This document shows, one piece after another, positions 34,834 to 43,594 of a stretch of DNA of 64,000 nt. The DNA comes from CAYUYV01 sp964561475 (lineage in GTDB: Bacteria; Pseudomonadota; Alphaproteobacteria; JAJFIK01). The DNA is taken from the NCBI GenBank assembly GCA_964561475.1, contig CAZLPU010000015.1:1-64000 (forward strand), read 5' to 3'. Both the position numbers and the translations under genes were made by a program. The notes under the pieces are model-generated. The model did not search any database and had not been told where the DNA came from. It saw nothing but the letters and a program-made list of their open reading frames with translations. Each line of letters starts with the position of its first letter. Position 1 is the stretch's first letter.

Positions 34834-35925
34834 TTAGCCGATGGTCCCGATCAGAACGTCGATGGCTTCACCAACAGTGCGCCCCTCGTTCAGGGCGGTG
34901 TAGGACAGGGCCATACGGTGGCGCAGAACCGGGTGGGCGATCGCCGCCACATCATCCAGGGACGGCGCGAAACGCCCATCCATCAGTGCCCGGGCCCGCA
35001 CGCCCAGCATCAGGGCCTGGGACGCCCTGGGGCCCGGACCCCAGGCGACATGCTCTTCCACATTATCAAGGGCGCTCTGGCCGGGACGGGCATTGCGCAC
35101 CAGGGTCAAAATGCCGTCGAGCACATCCTCGCCCACGGGCATGCGCCGCACCAGGGCCTGGGCCTTCATCAGCCGCTCCGGATCCAGCACCGCGCGCACG
35201 GCAGCCGAGCCCGAGCCGGTGGTGGCCAGCAGCATGCGCCGTTCCGCGTCATAGTGGGGATAGCCCACGTCGATCTGCATCAGGAAGCGGTCCAACTGGG
35301 CTTCCGGCAGGGGATAGGTGCCTTCCTGCTCGAGCGGGTTCTGGGTGGCGAGCACATGGAAGGGCTGGGGCAGATCATGGCGTTCGCCTGCGATGGTCAC
35401 ATGGCGTTCCTGCATGGCCTGGAGCAGGGCGGACTGGGTTCGGGGGCTGGCGCGGGTGATCTCGTCGGCCATCAGAAGCTGGGTGAACACCGGCCCCTTG
35501 ATGAAGCGGAACGCCCGTTTGCCGTCTTCCCCTTCCTCCAGGACCTCCGAACCCAGAATATCCCCCGGCATCAGATCCGGCGTGAACTGGATACGTTTGG
35601 CCTCAAGCCCCATCACAGTCGAGAGGGTGTCCACAAGAAGGGTTTTCGCAAGGCCGGGCACCCCCACAAGCAGGGCATGGCCGCCGCACAGCAAGGTCAT
35701 CAGCACCTGATCGATGACCTCTTCCTGGCCGAACACGGCCTCACCAACGGCTTCCTGCACGGATTGAATGGCAGCGCCGGTTTCCTTGACTTCCTCAAGG
35801 ATCCGGTCCGCGTCCTCCGGTGACATCTCGGCGTCAGCGCCGTTGTATTGGGAACCCTGGTCCACGTCCTGGTCGTTATCGTCCAGGGACTGATCTTCCG
35901 GGTCGGTGGCTTCAACAACCTGCAT
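34834..35925 (-). CDS. MoxR-family AAA+ ATPase
   Basis: 363 residues. Walker A LLVGVPGLAKTLL, Walker B LLMADEITRASPRTQ, sensor 1 VLATQNPLEQEGTYPLPEAQLDRF. The first about 45 residues are acidic, Asp/Glu/Gln-rich (EDQSLDDNDQDVDQ). First gene of a four-gene operon with the DUF58, DUF4159 and VWA-like proteins; likely a chaperone for metal insertion or complex assembly. Confidence 0.95.
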   Translation of the reverse strand: MQVVEATDPEDQSLDDNDQDVDQGSQYNGADAEMSPEDADRILEEVKETGAAIQSVQEAVGEAVFGQEEVIDQVLMTLLCGGHALLVGVPGLAKTLLVDTLSTVMGLEAKRIQFTPDLMPGDILGSEVLEEGEDGKRAFRFIKGPVFTQLLMADEITRASPRTQSALLQAMQERHVTIAGERHDLPQPFHVLATQNPLEQEGTYPLPEAQLDRFLMQIDVGYPHYDAERRMLLATTGSGSAAVRAVLDPERLMKAQALVRRMPVGEDVLDGILTLVRNARPGQSALDNVEEHVAWGPGPRASQALMLGVRARALMDGRFAPSLDDVAAIAHPVLRHRMALSYTALNEGRTVGEAIDVLIGTIG

Positions 35926-36246
35926 GATCGGATCGACATCCTCTGCTTCTTACCGGCGCCAGGCCGGCATCTGCCCCCGATTCGGCGTTTCCGCGCTTCG
36001 GAAGCCCTGTGATTGTGCTGTTCCCGCCCCAGACCCTAACGCCGTTATGGGCATGACGTGCCGATCTTCCCGGCCTGTACCCTCTTTCCGGCCCGGTCCC
36101 TCTTTCCTGCCCGACAAGCCGGAGCGTTACTGACGGCTTTTCATTAGAGGCCTTCTCACCGGAGCCATTATTTGGGGCAGGTGCAAGGAACGGCCCATAC
36201 CCTGTCCGTGACCATGACCATCGAGCCCGCCGGATCCTACGGGTGA

Positions 36247-36275
36247 TTTGCGTTTTCGATCTCCTAAAACGCAAA
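36247..36275. promoter_or_regulatory. Perfect 10-bp inverted repeat, possible operator
   Basis: tttgcgtttt (36247-36256) and aaaacgcaaa (36266-36275) are exact reverse complements separated by 9 bases. It is A/T-rich against its surroundings and lies about 320 bp upstream of moxR. No T-run of terminator type; more like a protein-binding site. Confidence 0.55.
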
Positions 36276-36505
36276 GACTTTCCGCGGACCTTCCTCGGGA
36301 GGTTCATTTCGACCCCTGGCCCGGACCCCGCCCCCCATTGTGGCTCACTCCAGCCGCCAAACCCCGCAAGCCATCAAATCCGGCCACCGGCTATCCGCTA
36401 CCCGGCTGTCCTCGGGCAAAGCCGCATGCGCACCAGGGCTTTTTCGCCTTGGGCTGGAGCGTGTCAACACAAGGTTTCAACAGGATGGCCCTATTTAGGC
36501 GGACC

Positions 36506-36561
36506 GGCTCCCCCGTGTTGGCTCCCCCGTGTTGACGGTCCCGTGTTGACGGTCCCGTGTG
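36506..36561. repeat. 14-bp tandem repeat upstream of DUF1285 gene
   Basis: Two exact units ggctcccccgtgtt are followed by two near-identical units gacggtcccgtgtt/g. All share the cccgtgtt core. Confidence 0.9.
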
Positions 36562-36776
36562 CCGGTGGCCGTGCGGAGAACGGCTTCAGTCCATCCGCCC
36601 CACCTCGGTCCGGTCCATGCAGGTGCTTCACCCATTCAAGGAACCCGGGGGGTCGGCGAGCATGAAACCGGGAAGCCGCCAGGGCGCCATGTCCGGTGGC
36701 CAGCCCATCGGTGGAGATTTAAGGTGCGCAACAATGGAGCAGGCATACCCCTGCTTTCAAGCTCAGGGAGGCACGG

Positions 36777-37418
36777 ATGACCGATACTCCTCCAAAAAAC
36801 GACGGCCCCGGCGCGGACGCATCCCAGCCACCGCCGATACGCGGTCTCGATGAAGCGAGGGTGGCGCTGGAAACAGCCGGCCGCAAGCCCCGGGCGCTGC
36901 CGCCGGTCCATCTCTGGAACCCGCCCGATTGCGGAGCGATCGACATCCGCATCCGCCGGGACGGGGTGTGGGAATATCTCGGCTCGGAAATCCGCCGCCC
37001 CGCTCTCGTGCGGCTGTTTTCCACCATTTTGCGCCGGGAGCCGGACGGTTCCTATGTGCTGGTCACCCCCGTCGAAAAGATGACCATCCAGGTAGAGGAT
37101 GCTCCCTTCGTCGCGGTCGGCTTGCAGGCCGATGGCACGGGCCAGGGACAGGTCCTCACCTTCCGCACCAATGTGGGCGATGTGGTGCGCGCTGATGGGG
37201 ATCATCCCATTGATGTGCATATCGACCCGGACACCGCTGAGCCTTCGCCCTATATTCATGTCAGGTCCGCACTGCACGCGTTGATCGCCCGGCCCGTCTT
37301 TTATGATCTCGTCGAACTCGCATCGGAAGCCGACGTGGACGGGCAGGTGATGTTCGGGGTCTGGAGCGCAGGCTTTTTCTTCCCCTTTGCCCCTTCCGCG
37401 GAGGTTCATGGCGGCTAG
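36777..37418 (+). CDS. DUF1285 family protein
   Basis: 213 residues. Matches the family by PPVHLWNPPDCGAIDIRIRRDGVWEYLGSEIRRPALVRLF, LVTPVEKMTIQVEDAPFVAV and the GDHPIDVHID region. Function is unknown; a double beta-barrel type protein. AGGGAGG precedes the ATG. It is followed by a repeat-filled gap and the Nudix gene in the same direction. Confidence 0.9.
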   Translation: MTDTPPKNDGPGADASQPPPIRGLDEARVALETAGRKPRALPPVHLWNPPDCGAIDIRIRRDGVWEYLGSEIRRPALVRLFSTILRREPDGSYVLVTPVEKMTIQVEDAPFVAVGLQADGTGQGQVLTFRTNVGDVVRADGDHPIDVHIDPDTAEPSPYIHVRSALHALIARPVFYDLVELASEADVDGQVMFGVWSAGFFFPFAPSAEVHGG

Positions 37419-37584
37419 CCGCTGGAGCCTGGTTCTGGAGTGGTGCCCCATCACGCGACGATAGCGGGTGGTGTGGAACCGGGCGAAGGGACCATGGGCT
37501 TTGCGGACGACAAGCCATGAATCGATCCAGTCTGGATGCCAGCCCTGAACGGTGTTGGCCCAGAGCGATGTTGGCTGGATCGGT

Positions 37585-37664
37585 GATGGCCCGAATCCGA
37601 GATGGGCCGGAAGCTTGATGGCCCGGAACCGTGATGGCCCGGAACCGTGATGGCCCAGTACCGT
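37585..37664. repeat. 16-bp tandem repeat upstream of the CoA-type Nudix gene
   Basis: Five adjacent 16-bp units of the form gatggcccggaaccgt: two exact copies (37617-37632, 37633-37648) flanked by diverged ones. It ends 20 bp before the Nudix start, directly abutting its ribosome site (ggaggggaggtg), so copy number could affect the 5' leader. Confidence 0.95.
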
Positions 37665-37683
37665 GATGGAGGGGAGGTGAGCC

Positions 37684-38340
37684 GTGAAAGAGGACCTGTT
37701 GCGCCGGATCGCCGACCGTCTGGAACCCATTTCCCACGACGTGGATCACAGCGATCCGGTGACCAGCGATTTCGATCTGGCGCCTTATCCCCGGCCTGAA
37801 AACCGTCCGGCCCGGGGTGCCGCGGGCCAGGGCAGTCTCGATGATCTGCGGCCCGCATCCGTTCTGGTGCCGTTTGTCGACCGGGATCATGAACTGACCG
37901 TCCTGCTGACCCGGCGGGCGGATCATCTGACCCGGCACGCAGGCCAAGTCAGTTTCCCGGGGGGCAGGGTCGATCCGGAGGACCGGTCACCAGTCCACAC
38001 CGCCTTGAGAGAGGCCCATGAAGAAGTGGGCCTTCACCCCAAGCTGGTGTCGCTTCTGGGCATCAGCGATACCTATGAGACTGTGACTGGTTTTTGCGTG
38101 ATGCCGGTCCTGGCGCTGGTGGATGGGGCGTTTGAGCCCCGGCCCGACCCGGGTGAGGTAGCGGAGGTGTTCGAAGTGCCTGCGGCTTTTCTGTTCGATG
38201 TGGCCAATCATGAGCGCCACAATGTTGAATTCCAGGGAAAACCACGCAGCTTTTACGCAATACCCTATGAAAACCATTATATCTGGGGCGCAACTGCCGC
38301 CATGATTGTGGCGCTCCACCGGAGGCTGTACATCGAATGA
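37684..38340 (+). CDS. CoA pyrophosphatase-type Nudix hydrolase
   Basis: 218 residues from GTG behind a strong GGAGGGGAGGTG. Contains the CoA-specific motif LLTRRADHLTRHAGQVSFPGG preceding the Nudix box GGRVDPEDRSPVHTALREAHEEVG. It hydrolyses CoA or oxidised CoA derivatives, by family. Its stop overlaps the start of the DUF6111 gene (ATGA), so translation is coupled. Confidence 0.92.
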   Translation: MKEDLLRRIADRLEPISHDVDHSDPVTSDFDLAPYPRPENRPARGAAGQGSLDDLRPASVLVPFVDRDHELTVLLTRRADHLTRHAGQVSFPGGRVDPEDRSPVHTALREAHEEVGLHPKLVSLLGISDTYETVTGFCVMPVLALVDGAFEPRPDPGEVAEVFEVPAAFLFDVANHERHNVEFQGKPRSFYAIPYENHYIWGATAAMIVALHRRLYIE

Positions 38341-38642
38341 TCAGACTAATCTTGATCGAACTCGCCCTTATTCTGCTGCCGTTTATCGGTTACGGCCTCT
38401 GGCAATGGTTCACGAAGGGCCATGCCCCGTTCGGACGGAATGCATGGGCGGACTCACCCATTCAATGGCTTCTGCTTGGCGGGCTTGGACTGGCGGTCGT
38501 GACCTTGGCCTTGTTCCTCTTCACCACCGGTCCGGAAGGACGCTATGAGGTGCCCACGGAGCCCCGCCAGGGCCCGCCGGATTACCAGCCCCCCGAAGAC
38601 CCGGATCCGGACTCTGAATCGGGATCCGATACCAGTCTGTAA
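38337..38642 (+). CDS. DUF6111 small membrane protein
   Basis: 101 residues. Two TM helices (about 4-22 and 43-63) and an acidic/Pro-rich cytosolic tail (PPEDPDPDSESGSD). Its place between a CoA-type Nudix gene and the CCA transferase gene is characteristic in Alphaproteobacteria. Function unknown. Confidence 0.85.
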   Translation: MIRLILIELALILLPFIGYGLWQWFTKGHAPFGRNAWADSPIQWLLLGGLGLAVVTLALFLFTTGPEGRYEVPTEPRQGPPDYQPPEDPDPDSESGSDTSL

Positions 38643-38650
38643 GGCGCTCT

Positions 38651-39979
38651 ATGCCGCTCGCCCCCGTCCGCCGTCTCGCACCGTCCCAGGCGCCCTGGCT
38701 CAGGGCACCGGCCACACGGCTCGTGATCGAGGCGCTTCACCAGAAGACCGGCGGCAATGAAGGGGATCTGGTCCGGTTTGTGGGGGGCTGTGTGCGCAAC
38801 ACCCTGCTGGGTGCCCCCGTGGACGACCTGGACATCGCCACGGTGCTTGAACCGCCCACGGTCATGGAACGACTGGAGAGGGCTAAGCTTAAGGCCGTGC
38901 CCACGGGACTGGCCCACGGCACCGTGACCGCCGTCGCCCAGGGCAAACCCTTCGAAATCACCACCCTGCGCCGGGACGTGGCCACCGATGGCCGCCATGC
39001 GGTGGTGTCCTTCTCCACCGACTGGGCGGAAGATGCCCGGCGGCGGGATTTCACCATGAACGCCCTTTACGCCGCCCCGGACGGCACCCTCCATGATCCC
39101 TTGGGCGGGCTTGCGGATCTGGACGCCCGGCGGGTGCGCTTTATTGGAGAGGCCCGCCAGCGCATTCGGGAAGACTATTTGCGGATCCTGAGGTTTTTCC
39201 GCTTCCACGCCTGGTATGGCCAGGGCGTCATGGACCAGGAGGGCCTCAGAGCCATCGCCGGTGGGATTGCCGGGCTTGCCGGTTTGTCCGGAGAACGCAT
39301 CCAGCGGGAAATGTTCAAACTGTTGGACGCCGCTGATCCAGTGCCAGCCCTGAAGGCCATGGAGGCAGCAGGGGTTTTGGACGCGCTTTTGCCGCCGGGC
39401 GCCGCACTCCCCTGGATCGAGGCTTTGGTCCTGCTCGAACGGGATCTGGATGTGTCTCCCGACAGCATGCGCCGGTTCGCGGCTCTGGTCCTGGATGGGG
39501 AGGAAGACGGGTCCGCCCTGTCCGCAAGATGGCGCCTGTCCAAGGCTCAATCCGCCCATCTCCAGACTTTGGCGAGGCTCATCAAAAATGGGCCTATCAA
39601 GAACGGGCTCCTCGACAAGGGACTGGCCCCTGACACCGGGAGTGAGGGCTGGCGGCCTCCCTCCGATCCGGCCTTGCGCCGTCTGATCTATGAGGCGGGG
39701 AGCCGTGCCGCCATGGACTGGCTCCTGCTGGCCGCGGCCCGGCATTCCCGGCAAGGGGTGAGCGTTTCCGATTGCACGAATGGGCTGAGGCTTGTTCGAA
39801 CCTGGACCGCGCCCCGTTTTCCCCTTCAGGGCCGGGATGCCTTGGACGCGGGCGTGCCTTCAGGGCCGCCCATCGGGACGGCTCTGTCCCGGCTCGAGAC
39901 GGAATGGATCGCCTCAGATTTCACCCTCGGTCCGGATGAGCTGCGCGCCCGGTTGCAGGCCATCGCCCGGTCATCCTGA
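38651..39979 (+). CDS. CCA tRNA nucleotidyltransferase
   Basis: 442 residues. Head domain GGCVRNTLLGAPVDDLDIAT with the DxD metal site, then RRDFTMNALYA and the RNA-binding LGGLADLDARRVRFIGEARQRIREDYLRILRFFRFHAWYG. Adds or repairs the 3' CCA of tRNAs. The C-terminal part carries a small repeat (IKNGPIKNGLLDKG). It starts 9 bp after the DUF6111 gene, third of the operon. Confidence 0.95.
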   Translation: MPLAPVRRLAPSQAPWLRAPATRLVIEALHQKTGGNEGDLVRFVGGCVRNTLLGAPVDDLDIATVLEPPTVMERLERAKLKAVPTGLAHGTVTAVAQGKPFEITTLRRDVATDGRHAVVSFSTDWAEDARRRDFTMNALYAAPDGTLHDPLGGLADLDARRVRFIGEARQRIREDYLRILRFFRFHAWYGQGVMDQEGLRAIAGGIAGLAGLSGERIQREMFKLLDAADPVPALKAMEAAGVLDALLPPGAALPWIEALVLLERDLDVSPDSMRRFAALVLDGEEDGSALSARWRLSKAQSAHLQTLARLIKNGPIKNGLLDKGLAPDTGSEGWRPPSDPALRRLIYEAGSRAAMDWLLLAAARHSRQGVSVSDCTNGLRLVRTWTAPRFPLQGRDALDAGVPSGPPIGTALSRLETEWIASDFTLGPDELRARLQAIARSS

Positions 39980-39985
39980 AACGAC

Positions 39986-40019
39986 AATGCCCCGGCCGCG
40001 CAAGGGCAGCCAGGGCATT
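39986..40019. terminator. Hairpin between convergent CCA and DoxX-like genes
   Basis: aatgccc (39986-39992) pairs with gggcatt (40013-40019) across a 20-base GC-rich loop that can fold further (ggc/gcc). No strong T-run; the place between convergent stops suggests termination. Confidence 0.35.
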
Positions 40020-40055
40020 TGATCAGTCAATCTCATGCTCGAAGCAGAGCCGGTG

Positions 40056-40505
40056 TCAGGTCCGGGCCCGCTCGATCACCATCAGCACTGCTGAAGCGGC
40101 CACCACGGCCACGGCGGTGAAGAACAGGGAACTGTCCGCGGCGGCGCCTGGTTCGGAGACCACCTCAACGCCCAGATCCGTGAACAGGTGGAAGAAGACG
40201 GCACCAACCATCAGCAGGAAGGCGAGGCCCGCGCCGAAGAAGCGGGTGGCGGGGATCAGCAGGAGGATGGAGGCCAAAAGCTCCGCGCCGCCCACGCCGT
40301 ACCGGCCATAGGGCTCGAAAACCGTGAGGCCGAACCACTGGTTCACGGTCCGGTCGATGCTTTGGAAAATGTTCCGGCTGATGTCGATCACATCCTGGGA
40401 TGCAAAGCCATGGATATCGCCGAACTTGAAGAACAGGGACGGCAGGAACACCGCACAGATGAACAGGGCCAGAACCCAGGACAGGATGGTCAGAACAATC
40501 CGCAT
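40056..40505 (-). CDS. DoxX-like small membrane protein
   Basis: 149 residues with four predicted TM helices (LTILSWVLALFICAVFL, GGAELLASILLLIPAT, FFGAGLAFLLMVGAVFFHLF, SLFFTAVAVVAASAVLMVI). The pattern LxSLFFKFGDIHGF...YGVGGAELLASILLLIPATRFFGAGL is DoxX-like. Ribosome site GAGGAGA seven bases before the ATG at 40505. Physiological role unknown. Confidence 0.75.
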   Translation of the reverse strand: MRIVLTILSWVLALFICAVFLPSLFFKFGDIHGFASQDVIDISRNIFQSIDRTVNQWFGLTVFEPYGRYGVGGAELLASILLLIPATRFFGAGLAFLLMVGAVFFHLFTDLGVEVVSEPGAAADSSLFFTAVAVVAASAVLMVIERART

Positions 40506-40742
40506 GATCGATCTCCTCACGCATTGGAAAGATCGGCAGCGTCAGGATGCCCCCCTGTACCCCGCCTGTTACACTTTTGACCCTGCCATGGACCCCTCAA
40601 CGGGCGTTTCGGCAGTCAAAACTTTCGTTTTGTGGGCGGAAAGCTATCACAAATTGCCGCAGCGCTGCCAGCACCCTGCGAACACTGCTTCGTGAGCGTT
40701 CGCCGTTCCCGTGCAAAGTCCGTTTCGGATTAAGGCTCTAAC

Positions 40743-41846
40743 TCAGGGCCAGGACACATCCGGGGGCAGGGACATGAGAATCGCTTCGGTGTTGCCGCCG
40801 GTTTTCAGACCGAACTGGGTGCCCCGGTCGTAGAGCAGGTTGAACTCCACATAGCGGCCCCGGCGGACCCGTTGTTCCTGTTTTTCGGCCTCGGTCCATT
40901 CCTCATGCATGCGCCGACGCACCAGCACCGGATAGATCAGCAGGAACGCCTCGCCCACGGCCCGGGTGAAGGCAAAATCCCGGGACCAGTCGCCGCTGTC
41001 CAGATAGTCGTAGAAAATGCCGCCAATGCCCCGGTGCTCGTTCCGGTGGGGCAGGTGGAAATAGGAATCACACCATTCCGTGTAGAGCTTGTAGGCCTGC
41101 CGGTCGAAAGGATCGCAGGCCGCCCGCATCGCCGCGTGAAAATCCCGGGCGTCCGGGAAGGTCCGGTCCCGTTGGTACCCCAGCATGGGGGTCAGGTCCG
41201 CGCCGCCGCCAAACCAGCCCCGGGTTGTCACAATGTGCCGGGTGTTCATGTGGACCGTGGGCACCCGGGGGGACCGGGGATGGATCACCAGGGAAATGCC
41301 GCTAGCCCAGAAGCGCGGGTCGTCTTCCGCACCGGGGATCTGTTTGGCGAAATCCGGGCTGAAGGTGCCTTCCACGGCGGAAATGTTGACGCCGGCTTTT
41401 TCGAACACCCGTCCGCGCAGGACCGACATCACGCCGCCCCCTCCCTTGGACATGGCGCCCTTGGACATGCCGCCGGTGGCCAAATCGTCGTCGGCGGTGC
41501 TGTCGTTGCGGTCCCAGGCGGTGCGGACAAACCGGGCCGGGGGCTGGTTACCGCCGTCGCAATGGGGGGCCAGATCGTCTTCGATGCGCTGGAGCGCGGC
41601 GCAGATCCGGTTGCGCAGGCTCTCGAACCAGCGGCGGGCCTCCGCCTTGCGCAGGGCCATGGTCTCCGCGGAAATGTCCTCGGCCCGACGGGCCTTCAGG
41701 GAGGCCACCGCCTGATCCCGTGATCCGGGCAGGTTCAGGCTGCCCCGGGCATCTGCGGCTGTGGAACCGGTGCCGGGTGTCGGCGCAGCTGGTGTCACCT
41801 GGGCCGGTTCGTTGGGCTGGCCAAGGGGCATGGTTGGATCGCTCAT
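40743..41846 (-). CDS. hemF: Oxygen-dependent coproporphyrinogen III oxidase HemF
   Basis: 367 residues, longer than the usual about 300 because of an N-terminal Pro/Thr/Ala extension (1-45) and a short insertion GGMSKGAMSKGGGG near 123-136. Family motifs: GVNISAVEG, ASGISLVIHPRSPRVPTVHMNTRHI, WFGGGADLTP, HRNEHRGIGGIFYDY and RGRYVEFNLLYDRGTQFGLKTGGNTEAILMSLPP. Makes protoporphyrinogen IX in haem synthesis. Its ATG overlaps the trmL stop (ATGA). Close to petABC, whose cytochromes need haem. Confidence 0.95.
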   Translation of the reverse strand: MSDPTMPLGQPNEPAQVTPAAPTPGTGSTAADARGSLNLPGSRDQAVASLKARRAEDISAETMALRKAEARRWFESLRNRICAALQRIEDDLAPHCDGGNQPPARFVRTAWDRNDSTADDDLATGGMSKGAMSKGGGGVMSVLRGRVFEKAGVNISAVEGTFSPDFAKQIPGAEDDPRFWASGISLVIHPRSPRVPTVHMNTRHIVTTRGWFGGGADLTPMLGYQRDRTFPDARDFHAAMRAACDPFDRQAYKLYTEWCDSYFHLPHRNEHRGIGGIFYDYLDSGDWSRDFAFTRAVGEAFLLIYPVLVRRRMHEEWTEAEKQEQRVRRGRYVEFNLLYDRGTQFGLKTGGNTEAILMSLPPDVSWP

Positions 41847-42331
41847 GGGTGGGGAGCTCCGCTATCGCAGGTCGTTTGGGGGAATCCGCCAGTCTGGCGC
41901 AGACCTTCTGCCAGAACCATCGCGCCGCACACGGCCACATTCAAGGACCGCTTGCCTTCGACCATGGGAACGAGAAGGCGGGCATCGGCCCGGTCATGGA
42001 CCGGAGCGGGCACGCCGGCGCTCTCGCGCCCCAGCAAAAGGGTGTCTCCGGGTTCAAAGCCGAAGGCGGTGTAGGCCAGCCGGGCCTGGGTGGTTAAAAG
42101 CACGAGGCGGCCCTGGCTGCGTTCCGGCGCACCGAGAAAGGCTTCCCAGGACGCGTGGTGGGAGTATCCCGCCGGATCGATGTAATCAAGGCCCGCCCGC
42201 CGCAGGGCCGAGGCAGAAAACGCAAAACCGCACGGCCCAATAATATCCAGGGGAACACCCAGACAGCTCCCCAGGCGCAGCAGCGTCCCGGTGTTCTGGG
42301 CAATATCCGGTTGATAAAGGGCGAGACGCAT
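41843..42331 (-). CDS. trmL: tRNA (cytidine(34)-2'-O)-methyltransferase TrmL
   Basis: 162 residues from the ATG at 42331, the usual family length. SPOUT fold with LYQPDIAQNTGTLLRLG, LLLGRESAGVP and the C-terminal knot VEGKRSLNVAVCGAMVLAE. Methylates the wobble position of tRNA-Leu isoacceptors. Overlaps hemF downstream. Confidence 0.93.
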   Translation of the reverse strand: MRLALYQPDIAQNTGTLLRLGSCLGVPLDIIGPCGFAFSASALRRAGLDYIDPAGYSHHASWEAFLGAPERSQGRLVLLTTQARLAYTAFGFEPGDTLLLGRESAGVPAPVHDRADARLLVPMVEGKRSLNVAVCGAMVLAEGLRQTGGFPQTTCDSGAPHP

Positions 42332-43064
42332 TGCCAACCTTGTTTGAGCTTTGACGGACCGTCCCCATGGGCACCGGGTGAAAGCCGATGACATGGCCGA
42401 TTGCATGAAAGGGTGCTTCCGAGCATGCCGGGTGCTTTGGCGCGCTCCTCCACTGGCTTCAATCCTCGTTCAAGGGACTGTGTTGAGAAGAACAGTCTGG
42501 CAGGCTCGGGCGGGCAAGCCAAAACCGAATCGGATCATCCCGTGACGGCCTACAAGCGCCGGGTCTGCGTCCCCTGAGCGTGTGCAGGCCTAGTCCGATG
42601 CACTATTGCGGCAACCTGCCACTGGTGCGCCCAATGGCATTTACCTAGGTTCGGCTTACCGGATCGGAGAAGAATTTTCACACTATTTGCGGTCACGGTG
42701 CCCCGGTCCGGTGGTCATCGGCGCGCCAGAGGGCTGACACGGCCGCATGTGCGGCGAAACTGTAGCGGCAACGTGGTTTTGACACGGCCATGTCCGGCTG
42801 TGTATGGACAGCGCCAAGCACAGGGCCGATTTGGGGCGCGTCCCTATGTGGACTTTGCTCTATTCCGGTATCGGCGTAGATAGGAACGTGTCGGATTGGT
42901 TTGGCGGGTTCGGCATTTCCATCGGTAACAGCGCTGAGAATGCGTGATGTCGGGGAGGAAAGACCGGTGGTCTTGATACCCTGCCCTTGAGACCAGTCAG
43001 CAATCGCCGTTTTCCCGGTGGGATCCGTTCCCGGGGGAAACGCAGGGAAGGAACGAGGTGACCG
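42332..43064. other. Divergent region between trmL and petA
   Basis: About 730 bp with no gene I can support. Contains a candidate promoter for petABC and two related tgacacggcc(g/a)catg segments (42735 and 42780). The remaining sequence shows nothing clear. Confidence 0.5.
42779..42808 (+). promoter_or_regulatory. Candidate sigma-70-type promoter of petABC
   Basis: A consensus -35 hexamer ttgaca at 42779-42784 is followed after 18 bp by tatgga (4 of 6 matches to tataat). It lies about 255 bp upstream of petA, leaving a long leader. Confidence 0.4.
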
Positions 43065-43589
43065 GTGTCTTCCACCCATGAAGAAGAGCCCACACGGCGT
43101 GATTTCATCTATCTCGCGACCGGCGCCTTCGCGGCCGTCGGTGGCGGTCTCACCGCGTGGCCATTTATTGACACGATGAACCCGTCTGCCGCCGTACAGG
43201 CCCTGGCGACGGTGGATGTGGATCTCACACCCATTGCCGTAGGCCAGCAGGTCAGCGTGCTCTGGCAGGGCAAGCCGGTCTTCATCCGGCACCGCACCGC
43301 CGAGGACATCAAGCAGGCCAACAGCGTCGAGCTGGATGCCCTGCCCGACCCCCAGGACGATGCGGAACGCCACATGCCCGGCAAGCCGGAATGGCTGGTG
43401 ATGATCGGTGTGTGCACCCACCTGGGCTGCGTGCCGCTCTCGGACGCCGGGGATTTCGACGGCTGGTTCTGCCCCTGCCACGGCTCCCACTACGACAGCT
43501 CCGGGCGCATCCGCCGCGGCCCGGCGCCCCGGAACCTCGATGTTCCGGACCGCGAATTTGTTTCTGACACCATGATCCGGATCGGGTAA
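43065..43589 (+). CDS. petA: Ubiquinol-cytochrome c reductase Rieske iron-sulfur subunit
   Basis: 174 residues from GTG, with AGGTGA just upstream. TAT-like N-terminus (TRRDFIYLATGAFAAVGGGLTAWPFID) forms the TM anchor. The 2Fe-2S ligands are in CTHLGC and CPCHGSHY. Takes electrons from ubiquinol and passes them to cytochrome c1. First gene of petABC; 5 bp before petB. Confidence 0.97.
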   Translation: MSSTHEEEPTRRDFIYLATGAFAAVGGGLTAWPFIDTMNPSAAVQALATVDVDLTPIAVGQQVSVLWQGKPVFIRHRTAEDIKQANSVELDALPDPQDDAERHMPGKPEWLVMIGVCTHLGCVPLSDAGDFDGWFCPCHGSHYDSSGRIRRGPAPRNLDVPDREFVSDTMIRIG

Positions 43590-43594
43590 TCGCG

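Larger units (their letters stand above)
35926..36776. other. Gene-free region upstream of moxR and DUF1285 gene
   Basis: About 850 bp between divergent genes. No frame has a recognisable product. It holds a perfect 10-bp inverted repeat (36247-36275) and a 14-bp tandem repeat (36506-36561). Promoters of both operons should lie here. Confidence 0.5.

Noticed and set aside
37585..37664. Regular repeats that might be taken for a CRISPR array (also 1-56 and 36506-36561)
   Set aside because: The units are 8-16 bp and directly adjacent, with no spacers, and no cas gene is in the window.
36636..37730. Long minus-strand open frame of 364 codons
   Set aside because: It is antisense to the DUF1285 gene, which has a strong ribosome site and family motifs; the minus frame is low in structure and rich in Arg, Gly and Pro, as expected of a GC-rich shadow.
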